Of a stretch of DNA of 64,000 bases, positions 43,312 through 51,446 are shown piece after piece. Below the pieces are notes generated by a model. It worked only from the letters and a program-made list of their open reading frames with translations. It had not been told where the DNA came from and did no database searches. The stretch's first letter is position 1. The number at the start of each line of letters is the position of its first letter. Source of the stretch: an uncultured Candidatus Melainabacteria bacterium (lineage in GTDB: Bacteria; Cyanobacteriota; Vampirovibrionia; Gastranaerophilales; Gastranaerophilaceae); assembly GCA_934728585.1 (NCBI GenBank), contig CAKVDZ010000009.1, positions 10,560 through 74,559 on the forward strand. Direction: 5' to 3'. A program made the position numbers and the translations under genes.

Positions 43312-44790
43312 ATGATAACTAAATGGGATAGCGCATTCGGTAAAAATGATATAAGAGGTATTTACGGACAAGATGTAACAGAAGAATTATACTTTTTTGT
43401 TGGTAAATCTTATGTAAGATATATTTCTGCAAAATCAGGAAAAGAAGCAAAAGATTTATGGATTACAGTTTGTCGTGATGCAAGAAAACACTCTCCAGCT
43501 TTAGCGAAAGCTCTAATTCAAGGTGTTACTTCTGCTGGTGCAAATGTTGTTGATTTAGGTCTTGCTCCTACTCCAATTGGTTATTATTCAGATGTTGTTG
43601 GTGTTAATCCAAAAGTTACTGATGGTGAAGATATTGATGGTGCTTTAATTGTTACAGCAAGTCACAATCCAAGCCAATACAACGGTTTAAAAATGACTCA
43701 CAATGGTCAAATTTTAGGCGAACAAGCAATTCAAGAATTGTTGAAAATAGTTGCAGAAGTTAGCAAAGACTCGTTGCTTTCTCACACATTCGGAAAAGTT
43801 GAAGAATATGACTTAATTCCTGATTATATTGAAGTTATGAAGTTGAACTTTGGCAGAATTGGTGAAGGAGTTAAGGTTGTAGTTGATAGTGCAAATGGTA
43901 CTGGCGGTGTTGTTGCTCCATCTTTATATCGCTCATTAGGTTGCGAAGTTATTGAGTTATACTCAAACCCAGACGGTAGATTTCCAAATCACCACCCAAA
44001 CCCAAGTGATGAAAAAACTTTAGCCGATATTAAAAAAGCTGTAGTTGACAATAATGCAGATTTTGGTATTGCCTTTGACGGTGATAGCGATAGAATTGGT
44101 GTGATTGACTCAAAAGGTAATTCTATGACTGGTGATAAATTACTTTTAATTTATGCCCTAGATGTTATCGAAAAATACAAAGATTCAGGCGTAAAACCAA
44201 TTGTTGTTTCAGAAGTTAAATGCTCTCAAGTATTGTTTGACACAATTAACCAATCTGGTGCTGAAGCTATTATGTGCAAAACTGGTCATGGTTTTATCAA
44301 AGCAAAAATGAAAGAAACAAATGCAGTTCTTGCTGGTGAAATGAGCGGTCATACTTTCTTTAAAGATAGATATTATGGATTTGACGATGCTGTTTATGCA
44401 GGTTGCAGAATTATTGAAATTGTAGCAAAACAAAAGAAAACAAATCCATCTTTCAAAGTTGAAGATATGTTAGAACCATTTAACAAAGTTTATTCTTCTC
44501 ATGAAGTACGTTTATCTTGTGATAACCAATACAAAAAGCCAGTTTTAGCTGAGTTTGAAGCATATGTTAATGAAAACCCAGATATGTTTGGTTCAAAAAT
44601 CAAAGAAATTATTACCATTGACGGTATGAGAATTGTATTTGATGGTGGTTTTGCTCTTGTTCGTCAAAGCAACACCGAACCTGTGTTTACATTACGTTTT
44701 GAAGCTAAAACTCAAGAAGAATGCGAACGTTTTGAAAACGTTATGGTTTCTAAAATTGAAGAATTTGTTAAGAATTGTAAACAAAATTAA
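43312..44790 (+). CDS. manB: Phosphomannomutase/phosphoglucomutase
   Basis: A 492-residue alpha-D-phosphohexomutase interconverting sugar-1- and sugar-6-phosphates for polysaccharide or LPS precursors. The phosphoserine loop is TASHNPSQYNGLKM, the metal site DGDSDRIGV, the sugar-binding GEMSGHTFF and the phosphate site RQSNTEPVFTLRFE. CGGAGG 10 bases before ATG 43312 fixes the start; the open frame extends 13 codons further up. Its last codons contain part of the next gene's upstream regulatory repeat. Confidence 0.93.
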   Translation: MITKWDSAFGKNDIRGIYGQDVTEELYFFVGKSYVRYISAKSGKEAKDLWITVCRDARKHSPALAKALIQGVTSAGANVVDLGLAPTPIGYYSDVVGVNPKVTDGEDIDGALIVTASHNPSQYNGLKMTHNGQILGEQAIQELLKIVAEVSKDSLLSHTFGKVEEYDLIPDYIEVMKLNFGRIGEGVKVVVDSANGTGGVVAPSLYRSLGCEVIELYSNPDGRFPNHHPNPSDEKTLADIKKAVVDNNADFGIAFDGDSDRIGVIDSKGNSMTGDKLLLIYALDVIEKYKDSGVKPIVVSEVKCSQVLFDTINQSGAEAIMCKTGHGFIKAKMKETNAVLAGEMSGHTFFKDRYYGFDDAVYAGCRIIEIVAKQKKTNPSFKVEDMLEPFNKVYSSHEVRLSCDNQYKKPVLAEFEAYVNENPDMFGSKIKEIITIDGMRIVFDGGFALVRQSNTEPVFTLRFEAKTQEECERFENVMVSKIEEFVKNCKQN

Positions 44791-44848
44791 GGCTTGAATT
44801 TACAAAAAAGTCAATTTTTTCATCTAAAAAAACTTTATATAAGTACGA
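44766..44848 (+). promoter_or_regulatory. Promoter of the glycine-zipper gene (GGCAATT-N15-ACTTTATATAAG class)
   Basis: GTCAATT (44810-44816), exactly 15 bases, ACTTTATATAAGTACGAGA (44832-44850). Upstream, at 44765-44790 and partly inside the end of manB, lies TTGTTAAGAATTGTAAACA, a phased repeat like those near 15472, 46540 and 63893. Confidence 0.55.
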
Positions 44849-44867
44849 GATATTAGAGGATTTTTAG

Positions 44868-46142
44868 ATGACAAACAACGTAAATTATAATCCTAGTTTT
44901 ACAGGTAATACTTATTATTTTTCACCAAAAGATGTTGAAAACTTGACTAAATATGCAACAGGTGTTGCTATATCTCATCAACCAACTCTTGATGGTTCTG
45001 ATTTGATGGCTGGTTGCGCTGGCAATTTGGCTGTTCAAGGTGTTCAATGGTTAAAAAATAACAAGGGTAATTATGCTGGTGCTTTAAAAACTCAAGCAGA
45101 AACTGCTAGACAAATGTCTAATTTGTATAAAACTCAAGACACATTTACAAAAGGGATTGGGGCTGTAGCTAATGCAACATCTTCAGCTGAATTATTATCA
45201 ATGATTCCATCTGCTGAAAAATTGTCTACAATGTCAAAATCTACTCAAAATTTATTTAAACAAGCTCAAATTGCTGCTGAAACTTTAGGTCAAACTGGTT
45301 CAACTCATGCTTATACAACTGCAAACCAATTATTGTGCCAAGCTAATGCAGCTGCGGCTAAAGAAGCTGCTTCTTCAGCAACAGGAATTTGGGGTAAAGT
45401 TAAAAACTTCTTTGGTATAAATAAAGCTTCTGCTGCAATTAACACTGCTGCAGCTGGTAGCAAAGTAGGTAGTGCTTGCTGGAATACATTCAAATCTCAA
45501 GGTGGTCCAGCTATGTTAGTTATAGAGGGTGCAACTGAAACTATTACTAACGTATATCCAACATTCAAACAATTAGGTGTAAAAGCTGGTATGAAACAAG
45601 TTGGTAAATCTGCCGTTAAGACTTGTGCTTCAGTTGGTGGTTGGGTAGCTGGTGCTGCTTTAGGTACTAAACTTGGTGCTGCAATTGGTTCAATTATCCC
45701 TGGGGCTGGTACAGCTGTAGGTGCTGTAGTTGGTGCTGCTGTTGGTACAATCTGTTCATTACTTGGTGGTACTATTGGTAGCAAACTTGCTAAAAAAGGT
45801 GCTGAAAAAATTGTTGGTAAAGATGAATTAGTTCTTGCTCAAGAACGTCAAGCTAAACAATTGGCTCAACAAGCTCAAGTTGACGGAAATGTATTAAATC
45901 AAGTTGTTGGTGCAGCTTCTGAAAGACTTAACCAAGAAGGCGTTGGAACTGATGATTCAAAAATTGCTTTTACAAGTTTACAAGCTGTTCAATCAGGAAA
46001 TTCAATAGCAACAAGAACTCAATCTCCATCAACTCAACAAGCAAATGCTTCAAATCAAACAAACCCATTTATGAATAATGTTCAAGGTTTCACTGATAGT
46101 GCGATGTTAGAACAATTCTCTAGACAATATGGTTTAGTATAA
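44868..46142 (+). CDS. Glycine-zipper protein of unknown function
   Basis: A 424-residue Ala/Gly/Gln-rich protein. The N-terminus MTNNVNYNPSFTGNTYYF carries the short N-P-x-F-x-G phrase I associate with many unknown proteins of this lineage. Residues ~250-320 form a glycine zipper: GAALGTKLGAAIGSIIPGAG followed by more GxxxG units, flanked by alanine-rich helices. Such segments insert into membranes (toxins, amyloid-like or outer-membrane proteins). No signal peptide. Monocistronic, with its own promoter of the GGCAATT class and a strong terminator. Possibly a surface or secreted effector; not recognised. Confidence 0.7.
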   Translation: MTNNVNYNPSFTGNTYYFSPKDVENLTKYATGVAISHQPTLDGSDLMAGCAGNLAVQGVQWLKNNKGNYAGALKTQAETARQMSNLYKTQDTFTKGIGAVANATSSAELLSMIPSAEKLSTMSKSTQNLFKQAQIAAETLGQTGSTHAYTTANQLLCQANAAAAKEAASSATGIWGKVKNFFGINKASAAINTAAAGSKVGSACWNTFKSQGGPAMLVIEGATETITNVYPTFKQLGVKAGMKQVGKSAVKTCASVGGWVAGAALGTKLGAAIGSIIPGAGTAVGAVVGAAVGTICSLLGGTIGSKLAKKGAEKIVGKDELVLAQERQAKQLAQQAQVDGNVLNQVVGAASERLNQEGVGTDDSKIAFTSLQAVQSGNSIATRTQSPSTQQANASNQTNPFMNNVQGFTDSAMLEQFSRQYGLV

Positions 46143-46159
46143 TAAAAAAGAAAAATAGA

Positions 46160-46190
46160 AAAACACCGAACTCATTGAGTTCGGTGTTTT
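46160..46190. terminator. Strong terminator after glycine-zipper gene
   Basis: AAAACACCGAACTCA and TGAGTTCGGTGTTTT form a perfect 15-bp stem (loop effectively 3-5 bases), followed by T-rich sequence. Confidence 0.9.
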
Positions 46191-46204
46191 CTTGTGTAAT
46201 CTGT

Positions 46205-46230
46205 ATTGACATATAGGTAGATATGTCAAT
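46205..46230. repeat. Inverted repeat downstream of the 59-aa gene
   Basis: ATTGACATAT, AGGTAG loop, ATATGTCAAT: a perfect 10-bp stem 33 bases past the stop of the 59-aa gene. It lacks a T-run on the minus strand; it may be a weak terminator, an RNA stability element or a protein site. Confidence 0.6.
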
Positions 46231-46262
46231 ATTTCCCCTAATCTAATAGCTTTAATTGCTAA

Positions 46263-46442
46263 CTAAAGTGATGATACGTGATAATCACGTTCAATAACTG
46301 TTTGTGAAGATTCTAATGCTACTTCTAAAGTTTTTTCAATAAAACATTTAATAGTTTCAATATCTTTTTTCAAGTTAATGAAGTTTAATGTTTTTTGTTC
46401 TTCTAATGCTTTATGGAATCTTTCATAATTTACTTTTCTCAT
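46263..46442 (-). CDS. 59-residue helical protein under a sigma-28-type promoter
   Basis: A small real gene. ATG 46442 has GGAG eight bases upstream, and the product starts MRKVNYERFHKALEEQKTLN. It is rich in Lys/Glu/Ile with heptad-like spacing, predicted as one or two helices, and ends DYHVSSL. No signal peptide or cysteine pair. A nearly perfect flagellar-type promoter (46489-46516) precedes it. Size and charge would suit a chaperone or anti-sigma-like adaptor, but no family is recognised. Confidence 0.72.
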   Translation of the reverse strand: MRKVNYERFHKALEEQKTLNFINLKKDIETIKCFIEKTLEVALESSQTVIERDYHVSSL

Positions 46443-46488
46443 AATCTACACTCCTATATTCTTGTATTACATATCTCTCATACCTTTT

Positions 46489-46516
46489 ATATCGGTAATA
46501 CAGAGTGAGAACTTTA
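46489..46516 (-). promoter_or_regulatory. Sigma-28 (FliA/SigD)-type promoter
   Basis: On the minus strand TAAAGTTC (46509-46516), 12 bases, ACCGATAT (46489-46496), i.e. TAAA-N16-ACCGATAT. This is one base from the Bacillus SigD -10 consensus GCCGATAT and has the same spacing as the site at 63851. It overlaps the stop codon of the glycosyltransferase gene. Confidence 0.65.
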
Positions 46517-47260
46517 GAGTTTTGATGATTTTCTGTTACAAAAGTTCACAAATTGATTTAAAATATGAGGATAAGATTTTATAATTAATCCCCTCAAATC
46601 ATTGTCTTTAATGAGATTTAAAGCTTCGTGTCTAATGATAAAATTATTTCGTAAATTAATAAAAAAACGACCTTTTGTTTTTCCAGCATTTGCTTCATGT
46701 TCTCTTTTGTTTACTAAATTTTTAGATATTGTCATGGAATTTGCTTGTAAGTGCACAAGGTTAAAAATAAGCTTATCAGGACATATTCGCCATAAGTTCG
46801 TATTTATGTAATCTTTTAAACATGTTAGATATTTGCGCTTTATCATGCCACAGCTCATTGGCGCCCACCACCAACCTCCAAAACTGTGTGTTTTGGGAGT
46901 TAGTAATTCATCTTGTGAGGAATTACAAGTTACAAGTCCAACATTATTCTCTCTTAACGCTTTTATTAAAATTTCGGCATAATCAGCTGAAATTTTATCA
47001 TCTGAATCTATTATGGAGATAAATTCTCCTGTTGCGTATTCTAATCCTGTTAAAATAGAAGCAAGTTGTCCTTTATTTGTATCATGTTTAATTAATTTTA
47101 TATTGGAAATATTTTCTAATATTGCAACAGAACTATCTTTTGAAGCATCGTCAACAACAATAATTTCAAAATCTTTGTATGTTTGATTTTTTATGCTTGA
47201 AATTGTTTCTTCAATATATTTTGCGTAATTATAAGAAGTAACAATAAAGCTTACAGTCAT
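46514..47260 (-). CDS. Family 2 glycosyltransferase
   Basis: A 248-residue GT-A fold enzyme. FIVTSYNYAKYIEETISSI and IIVVDDASKDSS mark the nucleotide-sugar half, and SIIDSDDKIS is the DXD metal motif. No membrane helix is evident, so it acts on a lipid- or protein-linked acceptor at the inner face of the membrane. Third gene in a kinase-DUF475-GT2 operon, each joined by a one-base overlap. Confidence 0.9.
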   Translation of the reverse strand: MTVSFIVTSYNYAKYIEETISSIKNQTYKDFEIIVVDDASKDSSVAILENISNIKLIKHDTNKGQLASILTGLEYATGEFISIIDSDDKISADYAEILIKALRENNVGLVTCNSSQDELLTPKTHSFGGWWWAPMSCGMIKRKYLTCLKDYINTNLWRICPDKLIFNLVHLQANSMTISKNLVNKREHEANAGKTKGRFFINLRNNFIIRHEALNLIKDNDLRGLIIKSYPHILNQFVNFCNRKSSKL

Positions 47261-48294
47261 TAGTTTTGCCCTTTTTTGTTGTAAGCAAATGATGAAAATA
47301 ATGACGCAAGAATAAATCCAAGTCCAACCAGACCTGTTACTACTTCTGGAACTTCAACGCATGTAGAAATAAACATTATTAGTGCTAACGCTCCAATTGC
47401 CCAATGTGCGCCGTGTTCTAGGTATACATATTGATCTAGAGTTTTCTTTTCAACAAGCATTATAGTTAAAGAACGAACGAACATCGCACCAATCGATAAG
47501 CCAATTGTGATAATTAAAATGTCTTGACTTAGTGCAAAGGCGCCTAAAACACCATCAAGTGAGAATGACGCGTCAATTAATTCCAAGTATAAAAATGCAA
47601 CTAATCCTCCGCCTTTCGCGCATTGAGCTAGTTCAAGAGCTCGTTTTTCTTCGTGTTTTTCTAACCAGTGAGTAATTCCATCGATTAACAAATATGTAAT
47701 TACTCCAACGACACCTGAAAATAGAACTGAAGCTTTAAATTCAGGTGCTATAAAGTGTTGAGTTATTAGTACTGCAATTAATGTTACAACAGTTTCAAAG
47801 CCTTTTATATTACCGAGATGAGAGCAACAAGGCTCAATTCCTTTTATCCAATGAACCTCTTTTTCGCAATTAAAGAAGTAATTCATAAACAGCATTAATA
47901 AGAACGCTCCACCAAAAGCAACAATTGGTGCGTGAGTTAAATGTAAATAGTGAGCATATTGTTGAGAATCAGTAAGTGCTATTTGAGCAACCTTAACAAT
48001 ACTCAACTTAGCAAAAATTCCGACAACTAAAAGTGGAAATAAAAATCTCATACCAAATACAGCGATTAAAATCCCCCAAGTTAAAAATCGATGTTGCCAG
48101 ATATGTTCCATTTTTTCTAGTTTTAACGCATTAACAACCGCGTTATCAAAAGATAAACTTACTTCTAATATACCCAAAATTAGGGCAATAAATACACATA
48201 AAAATCCAGAACCATTATGAACGTGTTCCCCCCAGAAGTAAGCGGCTATTATACCTAAAATAGTTACAAGGAACGAACCTTTAAAGTATTTCAT
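47260..48294 (-). CDS. DUF475 (TerC-related) membrane protein
   Basis: A 344-residue integral membrane protein with about nine helices. The acidic intramembrane motifs typical of the TerC/DUF475 family are present: LEVSLSFDNAVVNALKL and LIDASFSLDGVLGAFALS. These proteins are linked to metal (often Mn or tellurite) handling, possibly metalating exported enzymes. One-base overlaps on both sides tie it to the kinase and GT2 genes. Confidence 0.88.
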   Translation of the reverse strand: MKYFKGSFLVTILGIIAAYFWGEHVHNGSGFLCVFIALILGILEVSLSFDNAVVNALKLEKMEHIWQHRFLTWGILIAVFGMRFLFPLLVVGIFAKLSIVKVAQIALTDSQQYAHYLHLTHAPIVAFGGAFLLMLFMNYFFNCEKEVHWIKGIEPCCSHLGNIKGFETVVTLIAVLITQHFIAPEFKASVLFSGVVGVITYLLIDGITHWLEKHEEKRALELAQCAKGGGLVAFLYLELIDASFSLDGVLGAFALSQDILIITIGLSIGAMFVRSLTIMLVEKKTLDQYVYLEHGAHWAIGALALIMFISTCVEVPEVVTGLVGLGFILASLFSSFAYNKKGQN

Positions 48295-48806
48295 TATTTT
48301 AAATCCTCTATTAATTTATAAGCTTTTTCTTTTAATGTTTCGTAGTCAGAATCGTTTTTGATTATGTAATCCCAGTCGGTGATATTATCAAGTCCAGTTT
48401 CTGTAATATCATTTTCGCCAATCAATTCGCCTCTTTGGGCTCTAATTTCTCTTGGACATTCGACTCTAATAGCAATAGCTCCAGCTTTTTTGAATGTTTC
48501 GTATTCAAAAGGTACACGAACATCTGTAACCATTATGTTACCGTTTTCTGCGATAATTTTCTTTAGCCAGTAATCATCGCTTTGACTTCTGCCCCAGTTA
48601 CCTAAATCAATCAAACCTTGTCTATATTGAGCTTTGTTTTTTTCAATTTCTTCGTATGTAAGGTTGTGTTGGCGACCGTATTCTAATTTAATAATATCGC
48701 CCATAGCACATCTGTGGTATTCTGGCATGTTTTCCAATAAAATTTTTGCCAAAGTATCTTTTCCAGAATATTGCTTTCCTGAAAATATAATAATTTTGTC
48801 TGCCAT
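48294..48806 (-). CDS. P-loop kinase, dNMP/phosphomevalonate-kinase-like
   Basis: A 170-residue NMP-kinase-fold protein. The P-loop reads FSGKQYSGKDTLA, and YRQGLIDLGNWGRSQSDDYW with VTDVRVPFEYETF follow. This arrangement resembles phage dNMP kinases and animal-type phosphomevalonate kinases (SGKxxSGKD, YRxxxIxxGxxxR, D-x-R-x-x-x-E). The substrate is unresolved. GGGG lies upstream of the ATG. First gene of the operon. Confidence 0.72.
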   Translation of the reverse strand: MADKIIIFSGKQYSGKDTLAKILLENMPEYHRCAMGDIIKLEYGRQHNLTYEEIEKNKAQYRQGLIDLGNWGRSQSDDYWLKKIIAENGNIMVTDVRVPFEYETFKKAGAIAIRVECPREIRAQRGELIGENDITETGLDNITDWDYIIKNDSDYETLKEKAYKLIEDLK

Positions 48807-48873
48807 TTTGTTATCCCCGTTAGTTTTATGTGGTCATTATATGTCAAATAAATTAATAATTCAATAATTGACC

Positions 48874-48903
48874 TTGATTTTTGGCATGCCTTTAGGCTAT
48901 AAT
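48874..48903 (+). promoter_or_regulatory. Promoter of glyQ
   Basis: TTGATT (48874-48879), 18 bases, perfect TATAAT (48898-48903); predicted leader ~35 bases. Confidence 0.5.
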
Positions 48904-48942
48904 AAACTAAAGTTTATAGTAGTTGGAAAGTCGGAATATAAA

Positions 48943-49818
48943 ATGGCATTAAATTTTCAAGAATTAATCTTTAATTTACAAAAATATTGGGCAGATCAAG
49001 GCTGTATTGTTCAACAACCTTATGATATTGAAAAAGGTGCGTCAACAATGAACCCTGCAACATTCTTAAAAGCATTGGGACCAGAACCTTGGCATACTGC
49101 TATGGTTGAACCTTGTAGACGTCCTACAGACGCTAGATATGGCGAAAACCCAAACAGATTAGGACATTATTATCAATTCCAAGTAATAATGAAGCCTACT
49201 CCAAAAGATGCTCAAGAACTTTACTTGAAATCTCTAGAAGCTATCGGTATTGATTTGACAAAACACGATGTTCGTTTCGTTGAGGATAACTGGGAATCAC
49301 CAACTTTAGGTGCTGCTGGTGTAGGTTGGGAAGTTTGGCTTGATGGTATGGAAATTACTCAATTTACATACTTCCAACAAGTTGGAGGTTTAGAAGTTAA
49401 GCCCGTAGCTTTAGAATTGACTTATGGTGTTGAACGTATTGCTATGTATTTGCAAAATGTACAACATTTCAAAGATATTAAATGGAATGAAAGATATAAT
49501 TATGGTGAAATCTTCATGCAAAATGAAGTAGAACAATCAAAATATAATTTTGAAGTTTCAAATGCGGATTCTTTATTCAAAATGTTTGATTTGTTCCAAG
49601 CAGAAGTAGATAACTGTGTTGAAAATGAGTTAGTATTACCTGCTTATGATTACGTTCTAAAATGTTCTCATACTTTCAATCTTCTTGATGCAAGAGGTGT
49701 AATTAGTAAAGATGAACGTAACAATTTCATAAACCGTATTAGAACAATGGCTTCAAAAGTAGCTAAATTGTATGTAGTTCAAAGAGAAAAATTAGGTTTC
49801 CCTCTTTGTAAGGATTAG
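48943..49818 (+). CDS. glyQ: Glycyl-tRNA synthetase alpha subunit
   Basis: A 291-residue catalytic subunit of the bacterial alpha2beta2 GlyRS. NFQELIFNLQKYWADQGC at the start, STMNPATFLKALGPEPW and EPCRRPTDARYGENPNRLGH are hallmark stretches. The open frame extends 25 codons up to 48868, but that would place the start inside the promoter; ATG 48943 matches the family. No glyS follows; two APC permeases do. Confidence 0.96.
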   Translation: MALNFQELIFNLQKYWADQGCIVQQPYDIEKGASTMNPATFLKALGPEPWHTAMVEPCRRPTDARYGENPNRLGHYYQFQVIMKPTPKDAQELYLKSLEAIGIDLTKHDVRFVEDNWESPTLGAAGVGWEVWLDGMEITQFTYFQQVGGLEVKPVALELTYGVERIAMYLQNVQHFKDIKWNERYNYGEIFMQNEVEQSKYNFEVSNADSLFKMFDLFQAEVDNCVENELVLPAYDYVLKCSHTFNLLDARGVISKDERNNFINRIRTMASKVAKLYVVQREKLGFPLCKD

Positions 49819-51446
49819 TGACACGAAAGAAAGAAATGGCAACAAAAAGAGAATTTAGAATTGATTTTACAAAAGCTGGATTGATGAATATCTTAAAACG
49901 CAAAAATCCAGATGAAATGATAAAAGACGCAAAGCGTAACGGTTTAAAAAAGACATTAAATGCAATTGATTTAGTAATTTTAGGTATCGGTATTCTTATA
50001 GGTTCTGGTATTTTTGCTGTAGTTGGTATTGCTGCTGCTACTCCAGGAACAGGTGCTGGTCCAGCATTAGTTTTATCAATGATAATTGCAGCTTTTGCGT
50101 GTGTATTTTCTGCTCTATGCTATTGCGAATTTGCAGCGATGCTTCCTGTTGCTGGTGGTGCATATGTTTATACGTTTGCCACTTTAGGTGAATTTATGGC
50201 ATGGATGGTTGGTTGCGTATTAATGCTTGAATACGGTATTGGCTTTATTGGTGTTGCTTGCGCTTGGTCAAATTATTTTGTTCAATTCTTGAAAGGTTTT
50301 GAAGGTCATTTGCCAAGTTTATTAACAAACCCTCCAATTTGGTTGATTTCTGATTATAGTTCAGCGCTTAAAGTGTTGGGTGATAGTGCAAATGACATAA
50401 TCCCGACAATTTGCGGTATACCTTTCTGTATTAATTTGCCAGCTATTTTAATTATTATATTAATCGCTTTTATCTTAAAAAGCGGAACAAAAGATTCAAC
50501 TATTATGGCTACTGTTATGGTAGTTATTAAATTAGCTGTTATTGCTTCATTCGTTCTTGTAGGTGCTTTTTATGTAAGACCTGAAAACTGGGTTCCATTT
50601 GCGCCAAACGGAATGAACGGTATTTTTAGTGGTGCATTTATAATTTTCTTTGCATATATTGGCTTTGATGCTTTGGCAACAACTGCCGAAGAATGTAAAA
50701 ATCCGCAAAAAGATTTACCTATTGGTATTATAGGCTCATTACTTGTAACAACAATAGTTTATGTTCTTGTAGCGTTAGTTCTAACAGGTATGCAACCAAC
50801 TAGCGGAGTTGTTATTCCTCAAGAATTCTTAAAGGCTCCAATGGTTTACGTTATGAGTATGGTTCACCAAGATTGGGTTGCAGGATTTATTTCAGTGGGT
50901 TCTTTGGCTGGTTTAACCTCTGTATTACTTGTAATGTTAATGGCTACAACAAGAATATTATACGCTATGAGTCGTGACAACTTCTTGCCATCTATATTTA
51001 GAAAATTAAATAGAAAAACTAGAACTCCTAATTTGTTGACTTACACGGTTGCGGGTATCTCAATTATCGGTGTATTAACACTAGATTTGGGCGCAGCTGC
51101 AGAACTTTGTAATTATGGTGCGTTCACATCGTTTATAATCGTTTGTGTTGCTGTTTTAATTTTAAGAAAAGTTGATCCAGACAGAAAAAGACCATTTAAG
51201 GTTCCATTTTCTCCTTGGTTCCCATTGATGGGGATAATTTGTTTATTAGGTTTGATGATTTACTTCTTGATGACTTCAGCAAGTGTAATGTCGGCTATGT
51301 TATTCCCAGTTTGGATTGGTATTAGCGCATTAGTTTATTTCCACTATGGTTATAAAAAGAACCGTAAAAAAGAAGCAAAACGTTTGGAAATAAAACTTAA
51401 GGCTATTGAAAAAACTAGATTGAAAGAATTAGAGAATGGACAATAA
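49818..51446 (+). CDS. APC-family amino acid permease (CAT-like), copy 1
   Basis: A 542-residue permease with ~12-14 helices. The unwound helix-1 substrate motif is GIGILIGSGIFAVVG, and FIIFFAYIGFDALATTAEE is the helix-6 motif typical of the cationic amino acid transporter branch. GTG 49818 overlaps the glyQ stop and has AAGGA four bases upstream; ATG 49836 is an alternative. It is clearly paralogous to the next gene (shared YVRPENWVPFAPNG-type block). Likely takes up amino acids. Confidence 0.9.
   Translation: MTRKKEMATKREFRIDFTKAGLMNILKRKNPDEMIKDAKRNGLKKTLNAIDLVILGIGILIGSGIFAVVGIAAATPGTGAGPALVLSMIIAAFACVFSALCYCEFAAMLPVAGGAYVYTFATLGEFMAWMVGCVLMLEYGIGFIGVACAWSNYFVQFLKGFEGHLPSLLTNPPIWLISDYSSALKVLGDSANDIIPTICGIPFCINLPAILIIILIAFILKSGTKDSTIMATVMVVIKLAVIASFVLVGAFYVRPENWVPFAPNGMNGIFSGAFIIFFAYIGFDALATTAEECKNPQKDLPIGIIGSLLVTTIVYVLVALVLTGMQPTSGVVIPQEFLKAPMVYVMSMVHQDWVAGFISVGSLAGLTSVLLVMLMATTRILYAMSRDNFLPSIFRKLNRKTRTPNLLTYTVAGISIIGVLTLDLGAAAELCNYGAFTSFIIVCVAVLILRKVDPDRKRPFKVPFSPWFPLMGIICLLGLMIYFLMTSASVMSAMLFPVWIGISALVYFHYGYKKNRKKEAKRLEIKLKAIEKTRLKELENGQ

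Noticed and set aside
48807..48942. T-box leader before glyQ
   Set aside because: The gap is short, with a promoter close to the start and no T-box sequence.
48868..48942. N-terminal extension of glyQ
   Set aside because: It would be translated from inside the -35/-10 region; homologues begin at the internal Met.
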